A stretch of 64,000 nucleotides of DNA from Spongilla lacustris (Eukaryota > Porifera > Demospongiae > Spongillida > Spongillidae): the NCBI GenBank assembly GCA_949361645.1, contig OX442427.1:5274016-5338015 (forward strand). Direction: 5' to 3'. The notes under the pieces were generated by a model. It was not told where the DNA came from. It saw nothing but the letters and a program-made list of their open reading frames with translations, and did not search any database. A program made the translations under genes and the position numbers. How positions within the stretch are numbered: the stretch's first letter is position 1; every line of letters begins with the position of its first letter. Shown one piece after another: positions 46,335 to 58,577 of this stretch.

Positions 46335-46787
46335 AGCTCGTTAACGGTTTACCGGTAGTCGTTATCCATATTTACACTTAGTGTGGGTCTGGGTCGAGCG
46401 AATGGTTGCGTACATTACGTATTTGTTTATGTACATGTTTATGTACATACGTCATAATTAAACTGCGCACGAATTCCAGGCATTAATTAAACTGCGCACG
46501 AATTCCAGGCATTAATTAAACTGCACCCTTCCACCCCATACGAAAGTCAAACACCAGACGGTGTTTATACATTATGCGATAAACAAACTGGGAACGAGAC
46601 TAGCTTGTTTCCGTAGTGTTAAAATGGCGGGGTGGGCTAGCTAGTTACAGCCGCCACACAATCCCAAATAATCAATAGTCGTACCGCGCAATACTTAGCT
46701 GTTCCGTACCATGACCATGTCGTACCAAAGATTATATATTAGGATTGGGGGATCCAGGCCTCCCAACTTTATGATTGCAATGATTTA

Positions 46788-46927
46788 AAAAACCAATACT
46801 GCATTGGTAGTGCTGATCTCATATGACTGATTACAGTTCTTTGAGTGTGATTGTTTACATGTAGTATCACTAGTATGCACATTATGTACTCAAATATGAA
46901 TATCAACATTAACCACATGTAAACTGA

Positions 46928-46966
<39 letters not shown>

Positions 46967-47490
46967 TTATGTGTTATGTTGTGTCAATTGCATGTGTGAT
47001 GTGTGTTGATTTATGGTGGCGAGTAAGCATTTATTGCGCATGGCCAGAGGGAGCGTGGCTAATTCAAAATGTCACCTCCCCCCTCCCCCAGTCCCCATGG
47101 CCCCCATAGCAAGGTATAAGACCTCATGGGCCCAATGTTGCCTTGTTGTATCATTCTCCAGCAAACCTAAACAACTCACATTAATGTAGCCTCTATGCAA
47201 CAAGACCACTTTGTAGTTCCAGTGACGAGGTGACCATAATATGGCCGTTAAACTTATAATTACATGTACATGAGCTATCTAATTTATTTAAATTCATAAA
47301 TTCAGACTGGGCATAAGGTCCAGCTCAAAGATATGCCCACTCCATGGTCTAGACAACTAACAGGCATGCACTGGTCAGTTTACATGTGGTTAATGTTGAT
47401 ATTCATATTTGAGTACACAATCACACTGAAAGAACTTTAATCAGTCATGTGAGACAAATGCAGTACCAATGCAATAGTATTGGTTTTAGA
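46788..47490. mobile_element. inverted-repeat element
   Basis: 46783-46932 (AAACCAATACTGCATTGGTA ... CACATGTAAACTGACCA) returns inverted at 47364-47488 (TGGTCAGTTTACATGTGGTT ... TACCAATGCAATAGTATTGG). The left arm is interrupted at its inner edge by a short (CA)n run (46929-46960). The centre has no coding frame. Confidence 0.75.
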
Positions 47491-47937
47491 TCATTGCCTT
47501 CAATGGCTAATCCAACCTCATCTAGTTAATCAACTTCTAAGTTCTGGTAGCAGCTATGTAAGTATTCACTTGCACTCAGACTTTAAGAAAATTTCCTCCC
47601 ACCATATTGTGTTCACTGGCAACCTCCGGTGCAAATAATTCATGAGCTGGTACTATACACCACTGCAATGGATGGCCTAATTAAGCTAATAGTTTGAAAG
47701 CCAGATATTAAAAACACATCTATAAGCATTTACAATTCTTGCATGGAACCTTAACAATCTTAGTCAGCTGCACATCACATGTAAGTGTTGTATTCCATCC
47801 GGTTAGATCAAACGGTTCAGTGGAAGTGGTTATATAATATCCCATGGTTTATATAGTGCTGCAGTTGAGCTTCTAGATGGAGAGCATACATTGCTCCCCC
47901 TAGCCTGGGAGGAGTTGGGTCCACTTCACCACACTAT
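47491..47937. other. spacer; may hold the first exon of the dispanin-like gene
   Basis: No exon could be fixed. The plus-strand dispanin-like gene needs a 5' exon ending in phase 1 somewhere left of 48900. Confidence 0.3.
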
Positions 47938-48545
47938 GCATGCACACACACACCATACACATGTATGTGTGTGTGGTGTGTGTGTGTGTGGTGTGTATGT
48001 GTGTGTGGTGTGTATGCACATGTGTATGTGTGTGTGGTGTGTGTGTGGTGTGTGTGGTGTGTGTGGTGTGTGTGTGTATGCATGTGGTGTGTATGCATGT
48101 GTGTGTGTGTACACCACACACACACACCACACACACAACACACCACATACACAACACACCACACACACATACACACATACATATGTGTATACACACCACA
48201 CACACATACACACCACACACACATACATACCACATACACATACACACCACACACACATACACACCACACACACATACATACCACACACACATACATACCA
48301 CACACACATACACACCACACACATACATACCACACACACATACACACCATACACACACCGCACACACACCACGCACAACACACACACAACACAACACAAC
48401 ACAACACACACACATACACACACATACACACACACCACACACATACACATCACACACATACACACCACATACATACTCACCACACACACCACACATACAC
48501 ACACATGTACACCACACACACACACCACAACACACCACACACAGA
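47938..48545. repeat. TG-rich then CA-rich microsatellite (self-complementary)
   Basis: 47960-48108 is GT/GTGTGGT-rich and 48109-48540 is CA/CACACCA-rich on the same strand, so the two halves can pair as an imperfect hairpin. Open frames of up to 243 codons on both strands are artefacts. Confidence 0.95.
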
Positions 48546-48899
48546 GGGCTGTAGGCTTATGCATGCTGAATGCATTGCAAAATGTCAGTGAATTTGTTCT
48601 ATTGTGCATTCAGAATTTGTAAATTATTCACAACCAAACACACCTGCTATGATGGTGAGGGGATTTATCACAACACATGAATTGGAACCTAGCTCAGCAT
48701 TTTATGGTGACACAGTTTCTGTTCTATAGAAAAATTCCATAATACTTTTACCAATGATCTGTTTACCGATCTGTACTGATATTTAAATTAACATAAGTTA
48801 TACTTTGCAATCATCAGCAAATACATCGTATTTTTGAATTCTGTTCAATATCAAAATTGCTATATAGTCAATTGTTGTGCTGTGCATTGTATTTCTCAG

Positions 48900-50899
48900 A
48901 ACTTCCTCCACCATACCTGGGCCAAGAACAGGGTGTATACCCACCTCCACCACAGAGCTGTCCTCCACCACAGGGCTATCCTCCACCACAGGGATATCCA
49001 CCACCACAGGGATATCCACCAGGCTACCTCCCACAAGGGTACGGACCCCAAGGCTACCCACCTCAGGGGTACCCACCCCAGGGATATCCACCACCACAGA
49101 GATATCCACCAGGCTACCTCCCACAAGGGTACGGACCCCAATGCTACCCACCTCAGGGATACTCACCCCAGGGATATCCGCAAGCCCAGGTACATGTAAG
49201 TGTGTGCCAGTACTGCTTTGTGTCATTGTTCTGAATCTTCTAGAGCACCAATGTAGTCTTGGTACAACCAACTGCTGTGAGCACAACAGTGACACGGGTT
49301 TCCACTGGAGATTACTACCTCATCCTGTCCATCCTGTCCATAGTGGTGGCCATTATATGCTTCCCTGTGTGGCTACCATCCTTGGCGTGCACCATACCAG
49401 CCATCTTCCTGTCTGTGGTTGTAAGTTACCTTTTGAGGGCTGCAGGGCAACCTTAGAACAAGTGCTTAGGTGGAGGGGAGGGGAGGGGCTGTCCTAGTGC
49501 TTGTGTGGAGGGGAGGGGCTGTCCTAGTGCTTGTGTGGAGGGGAGGGGATGTCCTAGTGCTTGTGTGGAGGGGAGGGGATATAGTGATCTGTGTGGCCAG
49601 GTGCGCATGGGGGGGAGGGGGGGGGGGGTCCTTGTGGCATCAGTACTTTGTTCTCACTACTACATGTACATGTAGGTAGACTTTTAGACTATACAGGCCG
49701 TAGGCAACTTCCTTACTTTGGGGGTGCTAAAAAATGGAAAAGCGGGGGGGGGGAGGGGGGGGGGGGGGTAGATATACAATGTAGTAGTTTCAGTTTATTT
49801 TTATACTTCTGCAGTAAGTAGTTACACCTTTAAATGTGGAGAGAATTTGAAATACTATTACATGTAGAGCATTTTGAATTTCAGCCCTCTTCTCAGACAA
49901 TGTAGTACACATTTTTTACTGTGCTTCCATATTGAACTGCAGTCGTTTGTTGAGGAGAATGCATGCAGGGCTGGCTGTCAATATACTCTGTTACTGGCAT
50001 TTAGTTTTGGACAGCCATAATAGCTGAAGATGCTATCATCTCATTGGACCATGCACTGCAAAGAAGTTGGTTATTACGTAAAACCAAACGTTTTCAATCC
50101 ATTGGATTTAGTGTGGGTGGCTTGAACACCTCATACCAACTATTAAAAAAGTCTAAACTTAACTTGACGTATTGGTTTGTGGTTTCATAATTGGCACACC
50201 TCAATAAAATATCATTTACTAGGTAGGGATCATTTGACCTTTATACAGTATGCATGGCAGGAATGGGCAAGACAAACTAACCTAGTATTTCAAAGCCGGC
50301 TACATGGTCACGCCCCCCAAGACATACTTTGGTAGTTGTAAGCTGGGGGGAGGGGGGGTGGTGGAAAGCATACGACTGTAAGTTTGAATCCCATTTGGCA
50401 AATTAATTTTTTCCAATCCTAAATGACTGGTTCAAACTTCAAACCAAAAGTACAGTATTCATAATCCGTGTGTGGTTTAAACAGTGCTGCGAACCAAAAT
50501 TTTGGTTTGAAATATGTATGGACATACAAAGTTTGATTTGCAGTGGCATCACAAATCAGGAACATGCATAGGGTAGGCTGTTGAGCAAGTACCATTGCAC
50601 ATTCATCATTGTGTGGTTCTGGGATTGCAACAGACCCCGCAGCATGATAGAGGTCACAGAACTCAAATTTGATTGCTGGCGATATGAGCTGGGGTAGAGC
50701 ATTCTACTCTTAGTCAGCCTAGGACTTTAGAAATACTTAAAATGGACACACTTTCTTTGCAGAGGCACATGCGCACACATAGAATCAAGTGATGCTCAGC
50801 ATAAGAACAGTTACACAATGTATAAACTGAGAATTCTGTTAAATGTAATCCATGCATACTTATACCATAGGCGGCCGGAGGGGGGGCCCAGGGGGCCTT

Positions 50900-50935
<36 letters not shown>

Positions 50936-51097
50936 TTCCCCCCACCTCCAATCCCTAAAACTATCATCAATCACTACAATACAAAGAGACTACAACATGC
51001 GGAGCATAATTTAGCTTCTAGCGCTCGCTCGCATGCATTATTAGCAACAATCCAGAGTCAAACGGTTACGCGCGTGTCGTAAGCCACGCCCTCTATT

Positions 51098-51128
<31 letters not shown>

Positions 51129-52938
51129 CCGTGTGCTTGGCCCCTCCCCTTGGTAGATGCTGGGGCCGCTCTGTATACCTTCGCGTTATACCCACTGAAA
51201 TCCTGTATTTTTAAATAAGGTCTCCCAGAACATTAGGGGGCGCTTCAGCACCCCCTAATGTTCTGGAGATGAAATATCACAATCTGATTGTTCAGTTTCT
51301 GGTACGTAGTGAATCTGTTAAGCTAATCATGTCCTAGTTAGTGGGTACTCTTAAGTGTGCCATCAGGTGGGTACTCTAAGTGCACATCAGGTGGGTACTC
51401 TAAGTGCCATCAGGTGGGTACTCTAAGTGCCATCAGGTGGGTACTCTAAGTGCCCATCAGGTGGGTACTCTAAGTGCCCATCAGGTGGGTACTCTCTAAG
51501 TGCCCATCAGGTGGGTACTCTAAGTGCCCATCAGGTGGGTACTCTAAGTGCCATCAGGTGGGTACTCTAAGTGCCATCAGGTGGGTACTCTAAGTACCAT
51601 CAGGTGGGTACTCTAAGTGACATCAGGTGGGTACTCTAAGTGCACATTAGGTGGGTACTCTAAGTGCCCATCAGGTGGGTACTCTAAGTGCCATCAGGTG
51701 GGTACTCTAAGTGCCATCAGGTGGGCACTCTAAGGGACATCAGGTGGGTACTCTAAGTGCACATTAGGTGGGTACTCTAAGTGCACATTAGGTGGGTACT
51801 CTGTGGTCCTGATGGCTTTTTGCTGCATGTACATGTTGCTGCAATGCTAGTAATGCGTGTGCAATAATACATAGTGCATACTATAGATAACCCCAATACA
51901 ACACCTCTAACCCCAATAAAACACCCCTTACCCCAATACAACACCTCTAACCCCAATAAAACACCTCTTACCCAATACAACACCAATTGGGGTAAGAGGT
52001 GTTGTATTGCGGTAAGAGGTGTTGTATTGGGGTAAGAGGTGTTGTATTGGTGTAAGAGGTGTTGTATTGGTGCTGTAAGGTGTTGTATTGGGGTAAGAGG
52101 TGTTGTATTGGGATAAGAGGTGCTGTATTGGGGTAAAAGGTGCTATATTGGGGTAAGAGGTGCTGTATTGGGGTAAGAAGTGTTGTATTGGGGTAAGAGG
52201 TGTTGTATTGGGGTAAGAGGTGTTGTATTGGGATAAGAGGTGTTGTATTGGTGTAAGAGGTGTTGTATTGGGGTAAGAGGTGTTGTATTGGGGTAAGAGG
52301 TGTTGTATTGGGTAAGAGGTGTTGTATTGGTGCTGTATTGGAGTAAGAGGTGTTGTATTGGGGTAAGAGGTGTTGTATTGGTGCTGTATTGGGGTAAGAG
52401 GTGTTGTATTGGGGTAAGAGGTGTTGTATTGGGGTAAGAGGTGTTGTATTGGGGTAAGAGGTGTTGTATTGGGGTAAGAGGTGTTGTATTGGTGCTGTAA
52501 GGTGTTGTATTGGGTTAAGAGGTGTTGTATTGGGGTAAGAGGTGTTGTATTGGGGTAAGAGGTGCAATATTGGGGTAAGAGGTGCTGTATTGGGGTAAGA
52601 GGTGTTGTATTGGGGTAAGAGGTGTTGTATTGGGGTAAGAGGTGTTGTATTGGGATAAGAGGTGTTGTATTGGCGTAAGAGGTGTTGTATTGGGGTAAGA
52701 GGTGTTATATTGGGGTAAGAGGTGTTGTATTGGGGTAAGAATGGTAGTATAGACTTTGATTGGGACATGTACACATGTGCACACTTCTCTATGTTACCAG
52801 GCAAAGGAGGAAGCATCACATGGTAACCTGACAGCAGCGCAGCAGAAAGGAATCATATCTTTGTGCCTGAATATTGCAGCTGTGGTGTGTGGCATATTGT
52901 TCTTTATAGTCCTCATTGTATTTATTGTGGGAACATAG
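48900..52938 (+). CDS. proline-rich CD225/dispanin-family membrane protein (5' end missing)
   Basis: Three exons: 48900-49195, 49244-49420, 52801-52938 (TAG), with GT-AG borders and matching phases. The first begins in phase 1, so an initiator exon is still missing. The N-terminal part is a PPQGYPP-type Pro/Gly/Tyr/Gln repeat (about 95 residues), typical of intrinsically disordered cytosolic tails. The C-terminal part is a CD225 domain: DYYLILSILSIVVAIICFPV as the first hydrophobic segment, a short polar loop (AKEEASHGNLTAAQQKG) and the second membrane segment (LCLNIAAVVCGILFFIVLIV). Dispanins (IFITM, PRRT families) insert in plasma or endosomal membranes and affect vesicle fusion. The role here is unknown. 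The 3.4-kb last intron is almost entirely repeats. Confidence 0.75.
49470..49590. repeat. minisatellite, unit about 29-30 bp
   Basis: Four copies of GTGGAGGGGAGGGGCTGTCC plus TAGTGCTT in the last intron of the dispanin-like gene, followed by G tracts (49608-49629 and 49743-49768). Confidence 0.9.
50866..51173. mobile_element. hAT-like MITE, 5-bp duplication TATAC
   Basis: Left end CATAGGCGGCCGG at 50866, right end GGGGCCGCTCTG ending at 51173, flanked by TATAC (50861-50865, 51174-51178). The 308-bp body contains two C tracts (50900-50935, 51101-51130). It is a copy of the element at 22835-23103 and lies in the dispanin-like gene's last intron. Confidence 0.85.
51350..51805. repeat. minisatellite, unit GGTGGGTACTCTAAGTGCCATCA (23-25 bp)
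   Basis: About 19 copies in the last intron of the dispanin-like gene. Confidence 0.97.
51890..52745. repeat. minisatellite, unit GGGGTAAGAGGTGTTGTATT (20 bp), with strand switch
   Basis: About 38 plus-strand copies fill 51985-52740. Immediately to the left (51890-51985) five copies occur in the opposite orientation (AATACAACACCTCTTACCCC), so the array inverts at about 51986. A minus-strand frame of 283 codons across it is an artefact. Confidence 0.97.
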
Positions 52939-54385
52939 TCTTCTGTGGCTTCATCTGGATACTACTATGGATAAGCAGTGTGCACAAATGGAACAGAATC
53001 TTCAGATGTACTGCCTGTAGTTAGATAGATGTGTGTTGTAATAACATTCCCTGTGTGTGTATGTGTGCATGTATATGTATGATTTCCATGTAGCCATAGT
53101 ATTCATGTAATCCAATAACTCCCACATGTACATCATTTTTATGCACGTACGTTATATGATATTGTATCTCTTGTGAGCTTTAAACACTTTTGGTTTCCAA
53201 AGCACAGTATGCTGATATATGTGCCTTTGTACTGAGACTGGCCATGGAGAGAATAGTAAAAATAGCAGCCAAAGGGTTAGTTTTATGCAGTGACTTTAGG
53301 ATGGATTGCATGTCCACAACCTTGACAATCTTCTGTTTAATAGTAAGTGATCTTCGTAGTTTAGGAGTCTCCTGTACAGTTGCTGGTTTAAATCGCTTAG
53401 GACAGTTAAAATTAATGTCCACTACCAGAGCTGGATTAATCTAGAATATGCATTGTATATATGAAGATCATCATACATGTTGGTGAAGAGAATGAATGTA
53501 TATACCTTTGTTGAAAATGTCTGCTTCCGTGTGCATGGAAGTGATGTGCAGGTTGCAGATTCCTTTCCAAGTCATACACAGGCTTCCACCTTAAAGAGTA
53601 CTGCACCAACGTACTTCTCAGACCCATTTAATGATTGTCCTTACGCTGTATACAAACACCAAAAACATACCCAGCCATAAAAGTGATCCATGAGCTGCAA
53701 CAACAGTTCTACTTTGTTTCTCAAAAGCTACCCATGGTTGGTGGGGCTTTTCAGACAGGTGCTGTGATGGTTTACAAGTGCCGGCTTTCAGAAAGCAGTG
53801 TTTATTGTCATGACCAAGGTCATGACATAATATAGCGTGTACCCAACCACTAGATAAATAAAGAGAGGGTGCAGTGTCATCATGGGAAAATCGGCGTCCA
53901 GGGTTTTTCAGTTTGTGTCCTCAGTTCTGTTAAACATTCTGTGACAGAACTGGGGACACCAATTTTCCCGGATTCTCTCTTACAACACCTACGTGGGTGG
54001 AAATGTTGACAACTTTAATAGACAATTAACCTTTGATAGTAGTTGTAAGCTTCAAGACTCTTACACGCCCTCAGCCTTTCTCTTGTGTAACCTCCGGGTG
54101 TTTCAATCAAGTAGGTATAAATACTGGGGTAGTCAACTGGAGGCCACTTATAAACATCTGGTCAGATATGCCAAACAGATCACAATATGTTCCACTGAAG
54201 TCCATAAAGGCATTGTAGCTTTTTGTCATATCTCTCTTCGTTCTTGCTATAGGCAACACTTTCAGCTAGTTAACTTATAATAGATTGAGATATTCACAAT
54301 ACATGTACTATCATTAAAATCATGATAATGACTTTTAGTAATTTTAATAGACTTATAATTACGTGCTCGCGTTGTTCATACTGTA
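52939..54385. other. 3' flank of dispanin-like gene and unassigned protein-like frames
   Basis: A minus-strand frame (53180-53422, containing NCPKRFKPATVQETPKLRRS) and plus-strand frames (53477-53662 with FPSHTQASTLKSTAPTYFSD; 53665-53835 with VIHELQQQFYFVSQKLPMVG) look non-random. The last two could be one sequence with a frameshift near 53660. I cannot assign any family. They may be a decayed transposon or host exons. A small hairpin sits near 53920-53950 (CAGTTCTGT ... ACAGAACTG). Confidence 0.3.
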
Positions 54386-54484
54386 AACAGCCAAAAAATA
54401 TCATAAAGCATTAGCAGTGATGAAACAAAACATTTACTCAATGACGTCATCACTGCTGATGCATTATGATATTTTTTGGCTGTG
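54386..54484. mobile_element. 99-bp fold-back MITE flanked by TA
   Basis: Ends AACAGCCAAAAAATATCATA and TATGATATTTTTTGGCTGTG with TA on both sides (54384-54385 and 54485-54486). Related to the MITE at 42453-42662 (shared GCATCAGCAGTGATGA). Confidence 0.85.
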
Positions 54485-54486
54485 TA

Positions 54487-55054
54487 CATGTAGGCGCCAC
54501 ACTTTTTAAATAATTGCTGACGTAAAAATAGTTAGGATACAAAAAAAACATGGCGGCGAGTGAATCAACATAAGTGTGAACCTTTCCGGGATGACACTGC
54601 AACCTCTCTTATAATACGAATGCTTCTTTGTTCGATTGTCCTATGGACTGGTAAGAGGTCCGCACTTAAGCTAGGTGCATATTACAAATACTCCTCAGTG
54701 AGGCATACACTACAACTGCATCATCAGATACTTCAGCATGCATATGACTGCCAACAATGTCAATGAGCAATATAATTTTGTACGTTCAAGATCTATAACC
54801 ATCTTTGTCATCAAATGGGTCGCTTGGTAGGCAAAAAGGTTTGTTGAAGGCCTTGTCATCAGGAAGATTCCATGCAGGGAGAACAGGCCGGGACTTAACC
54901 TTCCGTAGAATTTAGATGATTCACATCAGAATCCGCTTGAGTTCCCAACAGGCTCAATATGTGGAAAATATGATGCTGGCAACCATAATCAGCATAATAT
55001 GATGGGACAGCAGTACTAGGAAGGACAGTATTAGCATAGATAATAGAGTAGCAT
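54487..55054. other. no gene recognised
   Basis: A 68-codon frame at 54560 has no motif. The rest is spacer. Confidence 0.4.
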
Positions 55055-55320
55055 CATGTACACAAGTAGGAAGGACAGCAGTCCTAGGAAGGACAGCAGT
55101 AGGTATAGTAGGAGGAAGCACAGCAGTAGGAAGGACAGCAGTAGGAAGGACAGCAGTAGGAAGGTCGGCAGTAGGAAGGTTAGCAGTAGGAAGGATAACA
55201 GTAGGAAGGTCAGCAGTAAGAAGGACAACAGTAGAAAGGTCAGCAGTAGCAGCAGGTATACAGCAGTAGGAAGGACAGCATGCAGTAGGAAGGACAGCAG
55301 TATATAGGAAGGACAGCAGC
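55055..55320. repeat. minisatellite, unit CAGTAGGAAGGACAG (15 bp)
   Basis: About 16 imperfect copies. The 15-bp unit keeps all frames open on both strands (Ser/Arg/Lys and Leu/Pro/Thr peptides), which should not be taken as genes. Confidence 0.95.
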
Positions 55321-55769
55321 AACAATATCTTAAAACACCATTATTCGGCGATGATGGCGCTCCATTGCTCCATCCTTCACGAGCAAGCTCATGTTCCACA
55401 AGCCGCCATATCATAATAGAAAGTCTGGGGACTGTTACCTAAACGCGATTGCTAAATAAGCAGCACGTTAACCGTGAGTAAATATTCATAATTACCTTAC
55501 CTTCGAAGGATCGGATGCGCAATTGATAGCTACGTATACCACGAAGTACTGTATCTGTATTTTGACCACCAAACTCGGCAATGATGCCGAAGTTCACTCA
55601 CTGTTGGTAACATATATATTCAGCCAAATGATTTGGCCAAAATTTTGATCGCTGTTAATAAAAATAAATAAATAGAAAACACGTGGGTCGAAATATTAAT
55701 AAACAATAATGGATAGTCGGGCAGTGCGGTCGGACCTGCCTTTTAGCCAAGAATCAAGCTCGAGTCAAA
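55321..55769. promoter_or_regulatory. upstream region of strawberry notch, no motif defined
   Basis: About 450 bases between the minisatellite and the first coding exon. An upstream ATG at 55709 (MDSRAVRSDLPF) opens a different frame that overlaps the start at 55770. It would act as an upstream reading frame if transcribed. No TATA box or other element could be justified. Confidence 0.3.
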
Positions 55770-56070
55770 ATGTTTCCACTCATAACGGTAAGATATACCA
55801 TACACGACATGGTTTTCATCGGGCAGCCCCTGCACGCAGACGCCCGAACCAAGCAGATACAGGCTCTCAACCGCATGCTTCAAGCGCAGCAGCTGGCCAA
55901 GGCTGTGGGCGGGGCGGGCAGCGCGTCTCACCCGCGCTCCGACTTGACGGTCTCCTCATCGGGAAAGGTGATGCTTCAACGGATCCAGGCGGCCCCGCTA
56001 CCTACGCCAGAGCAGGACGAGATAAGTAAGATGGCGAAGGAGGAAGTGCATCAAGCCACAAGGTGTGTGC

Positions 56071-56131
<61 letters not shown>

Positions 56132-56461
56132 ACGTACACGTGTACAAGTTCGTATGATCGCGAATTATTTAGCAAGCAGGTGTTCATGCAGTACACGAAC
56201 AGCAGCCCAGTGTTTTCGAAGGGCCTGCCTCATCCAGCAGATGTTGTGGAAGCTGCCTCTCTCGCTGTGAGTGAGCTTCTCCCATTTTAAGTTACATGTA
56301 CCAGTTGTCAGAGATAATAGCAGTTGTTACATACTTTTTTTCTTTCCCGCCACTGCTCGTTACAGGATGTGCCACTCCCACCAGCGCATTACAACCTGTG
56401 GCAATCTCTTCCGGAAGAGTTGCTGCTAACTGGTAATACTGCAGTGCATGTTACGTGTAGA

Positions 56462-56512
<51 letters not shown>

Positions 56513-56541
56513 GTGTGTGTGCATGTGTGCATGTATTTGTG

Positions 56542-56574
<33 letters not shown>

Positions 56575-58493
56575 ATTGTGGATATGTGGTGCGTCTCATA
56601 AGCAAGGAAGATTGATAGTTAATAAACACTCTACCAGCATGGTAAGAATTTATGGTAAAAACATCCAAAATGAAGCACACTGCAGAAGTAAAATTCAAAC
56701 TTAAAATAAGATTAATGGCAGCTTACATGTAAATAATTACCTTGAAATCAGATCAGTGATCCTGATTAAGAGAGTTGACTTTGTGAAGTCAGAGAAATAA
56801 TTGTCCATGTTAAAAATGCTATGTATTAAAGTAGTATAACTTTGTTCAATTTTAGTTAATAGATTCACACGTTGAACAGGAATTAGGATACAATTAACCA
56901 ATTTTGATATTTTATGGGTTTCCATTCCGGCAAATTTGATAAGTTGTTTAACTGGCCCAAACGACCCAAGCTTTTTCAACCAAATCCAAATGAAAGAATT
57001 TCAAAAATGATCACTAATATATATGGATGCAAGATAAAGAATTGGCTTCAACTAGAAGCATCATTGATTCAATGTGACTGGAGTGACAACTTTGGTGCCC
57101 TGCTGGAGAGGCTTGAAGGTAATTTTGGCAACAAACCGGTTGCAGGCGCCATCATCTTGTTGGATGAAAGATTTTCAAATATGCATACAGTTCCTATTGA
57201 TGCTCTTGAAACCTGAGGCTGTCACTACTTCAATCATTACCTTGCTGTTCCATCATCCACCATCTCACTAGCACAGCCGCATGGCAGCAATGCACTTGCA
57301 ATATTGATGCAGAATGCTGAGTGACTTGTGCTGCCACCAGCTGCCTCCAATGTGCTGTGTCCTCTTGCTCTGGCCACCAGCTGCCTCCAATGTGTCATCA
57401 TCCTCTGGCTCTAGGCAACAACTTTGTGGTGATAACAGGCTTCGTAATGACTGTCTTCAGCTATAGAGGTGGTTGGCTGGAGTGCCAGTACTGTATCCAC
57501 TAGTAACTACTATATCAGCTCTCTGGTACCTAGATCTGTGTCACCAACAGTTAATGGATTGGCGAGTTTAGATCTTATTAATGAGTATACATATGGCTAG
57601 ACCGCTGCTATTATCTCTATTCATGGGTGTCCATCTTCCATCGGCTTTTATCATTTTCACAGGCTACAAACCTTTGTTGTCAAGCAAACGAATTAGAGCA
57701 TTCATTTTATGTTATATTTGTCCCCCATCGATATTTTTTTTCTACCTGACCTACCAACCCTAATTTTTGTATAAGGTGCCTGTTAAGCAACTTTTGAATG
57801 GCCTTATTGTTATGTACATGCATGTATGTTGAGTTGTCAATGTGTGTTACATGTACATTTAGATTTGTGTACAGTTTCTAACTATCCTGTGCACTTGCAG
57901 GAAAACTAAGCAGTCTTCAACTGGAGGGCATCCTTTATGCGGTAAGTACATCTTTTGTATCTGCTAAAGAATGTCACCGTAAATGTTGCAACTAGTGTCA
58001 GCGGCACTTAACCATTCTACCTGATGGTAGCAGAGGAGGATTCTTCATTGGAGATGGTGCTGGAGTTGGAAAAGGGCGACAGGTGCATACATGTATATGC
58101 ATGTGCACGTATTATAACTCTGTAATCACAGGCATGTATGTGGTGTGTATGTTTGTATGTGTAGAGAATGCATGCGTTCAATGCCTGCAATTTATTAAAA
58201 CTAAATAACAAGCATTTCAACTCTTATCATTAAAGAGTGAGTTAGTTACCTGGTATGACATGTTGTATATGAAATGCTATCGACCACCGATTAGGGTCAG
58301 AATCGAAAAGAACAGCACACAAAAAAAGTTTGTGCTAATTTTTATTTATTGAGATTAATTACTTATCGGTGATTACTAGTATCCAAACCTGTGAGAGGTA
58401 CATGAAAATGTAAACATACCACATCATATATTTGTATTCACATGTACACTACATGTATCTATTGTGCACAGAATCAAAACGGCATCAGTAGTT

Positions 58494-58577
<84 letters not shown>

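Larger units (their letters stand above)
44261..46601. mobile_element. 2.3-kb composite DNA element with 10-bp flanking duplication (Mutator-like?) carrying RT and helicase fragments
   Basis: The left end TAGTCTCGTTTCCAG... and right end ...CTGGGAACGAGACT are inverted. The inner words TTTATCGCATAATGTATAAA also mirror each other (44291-44310 and 46564-46583). The same 10-mer AGCTTGTTTC flanks both ends (44251-44260, 46602-46611). A 9-10-bp duplication fits Mutator-like elements. The interior holds a MITE (44422-44802), unassigned plus-strand frames (44823-45315, with TYTPLHKKLEDVKKDIKGAE), a non-LTR reverse transcriptase fragment (45358-46053) and a minus-strand RecQ-like fragment (45990-46334). 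The ends and helicase relate it to 19260-19913. Confidence 0.75.

Noticed and set aside
47891..48622. Several frames of up to 243 codons of Thr/His or Cys/Val on both strands
   Set aside because: Pure CA/TG microsatellite composition.
48834..49497. Alternative frames over the Pro-rich exon (for example 206 codons from 48877)
   Set aside because: Only the PPQGY frame has matching splice phases and continues into the CD225 exons. The others are shadows of the repeat.
51968..52819. 283-codon minus-strand frame (Tyr-Asn-Thr-Ser repeats)
   Set aside because: It is a translation of the 20-bp minisatellite inside an intron of the opposite-strand dispanin-like gene.
55055..55320. Lys/Ser/Arg-rich frames (127 codons on the opposite strand)
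   Set aside because: A 15-bp minisatellite leaves every frame open. No start context or domain.
55709..55787. Alternative strawberry notch start exon from ATG 55709 with donor at 55788
   Set aside because: No acceptor within reach restores the downstream frame, and the intron would be under 40 bases. Kept only as a possible upstream frame.
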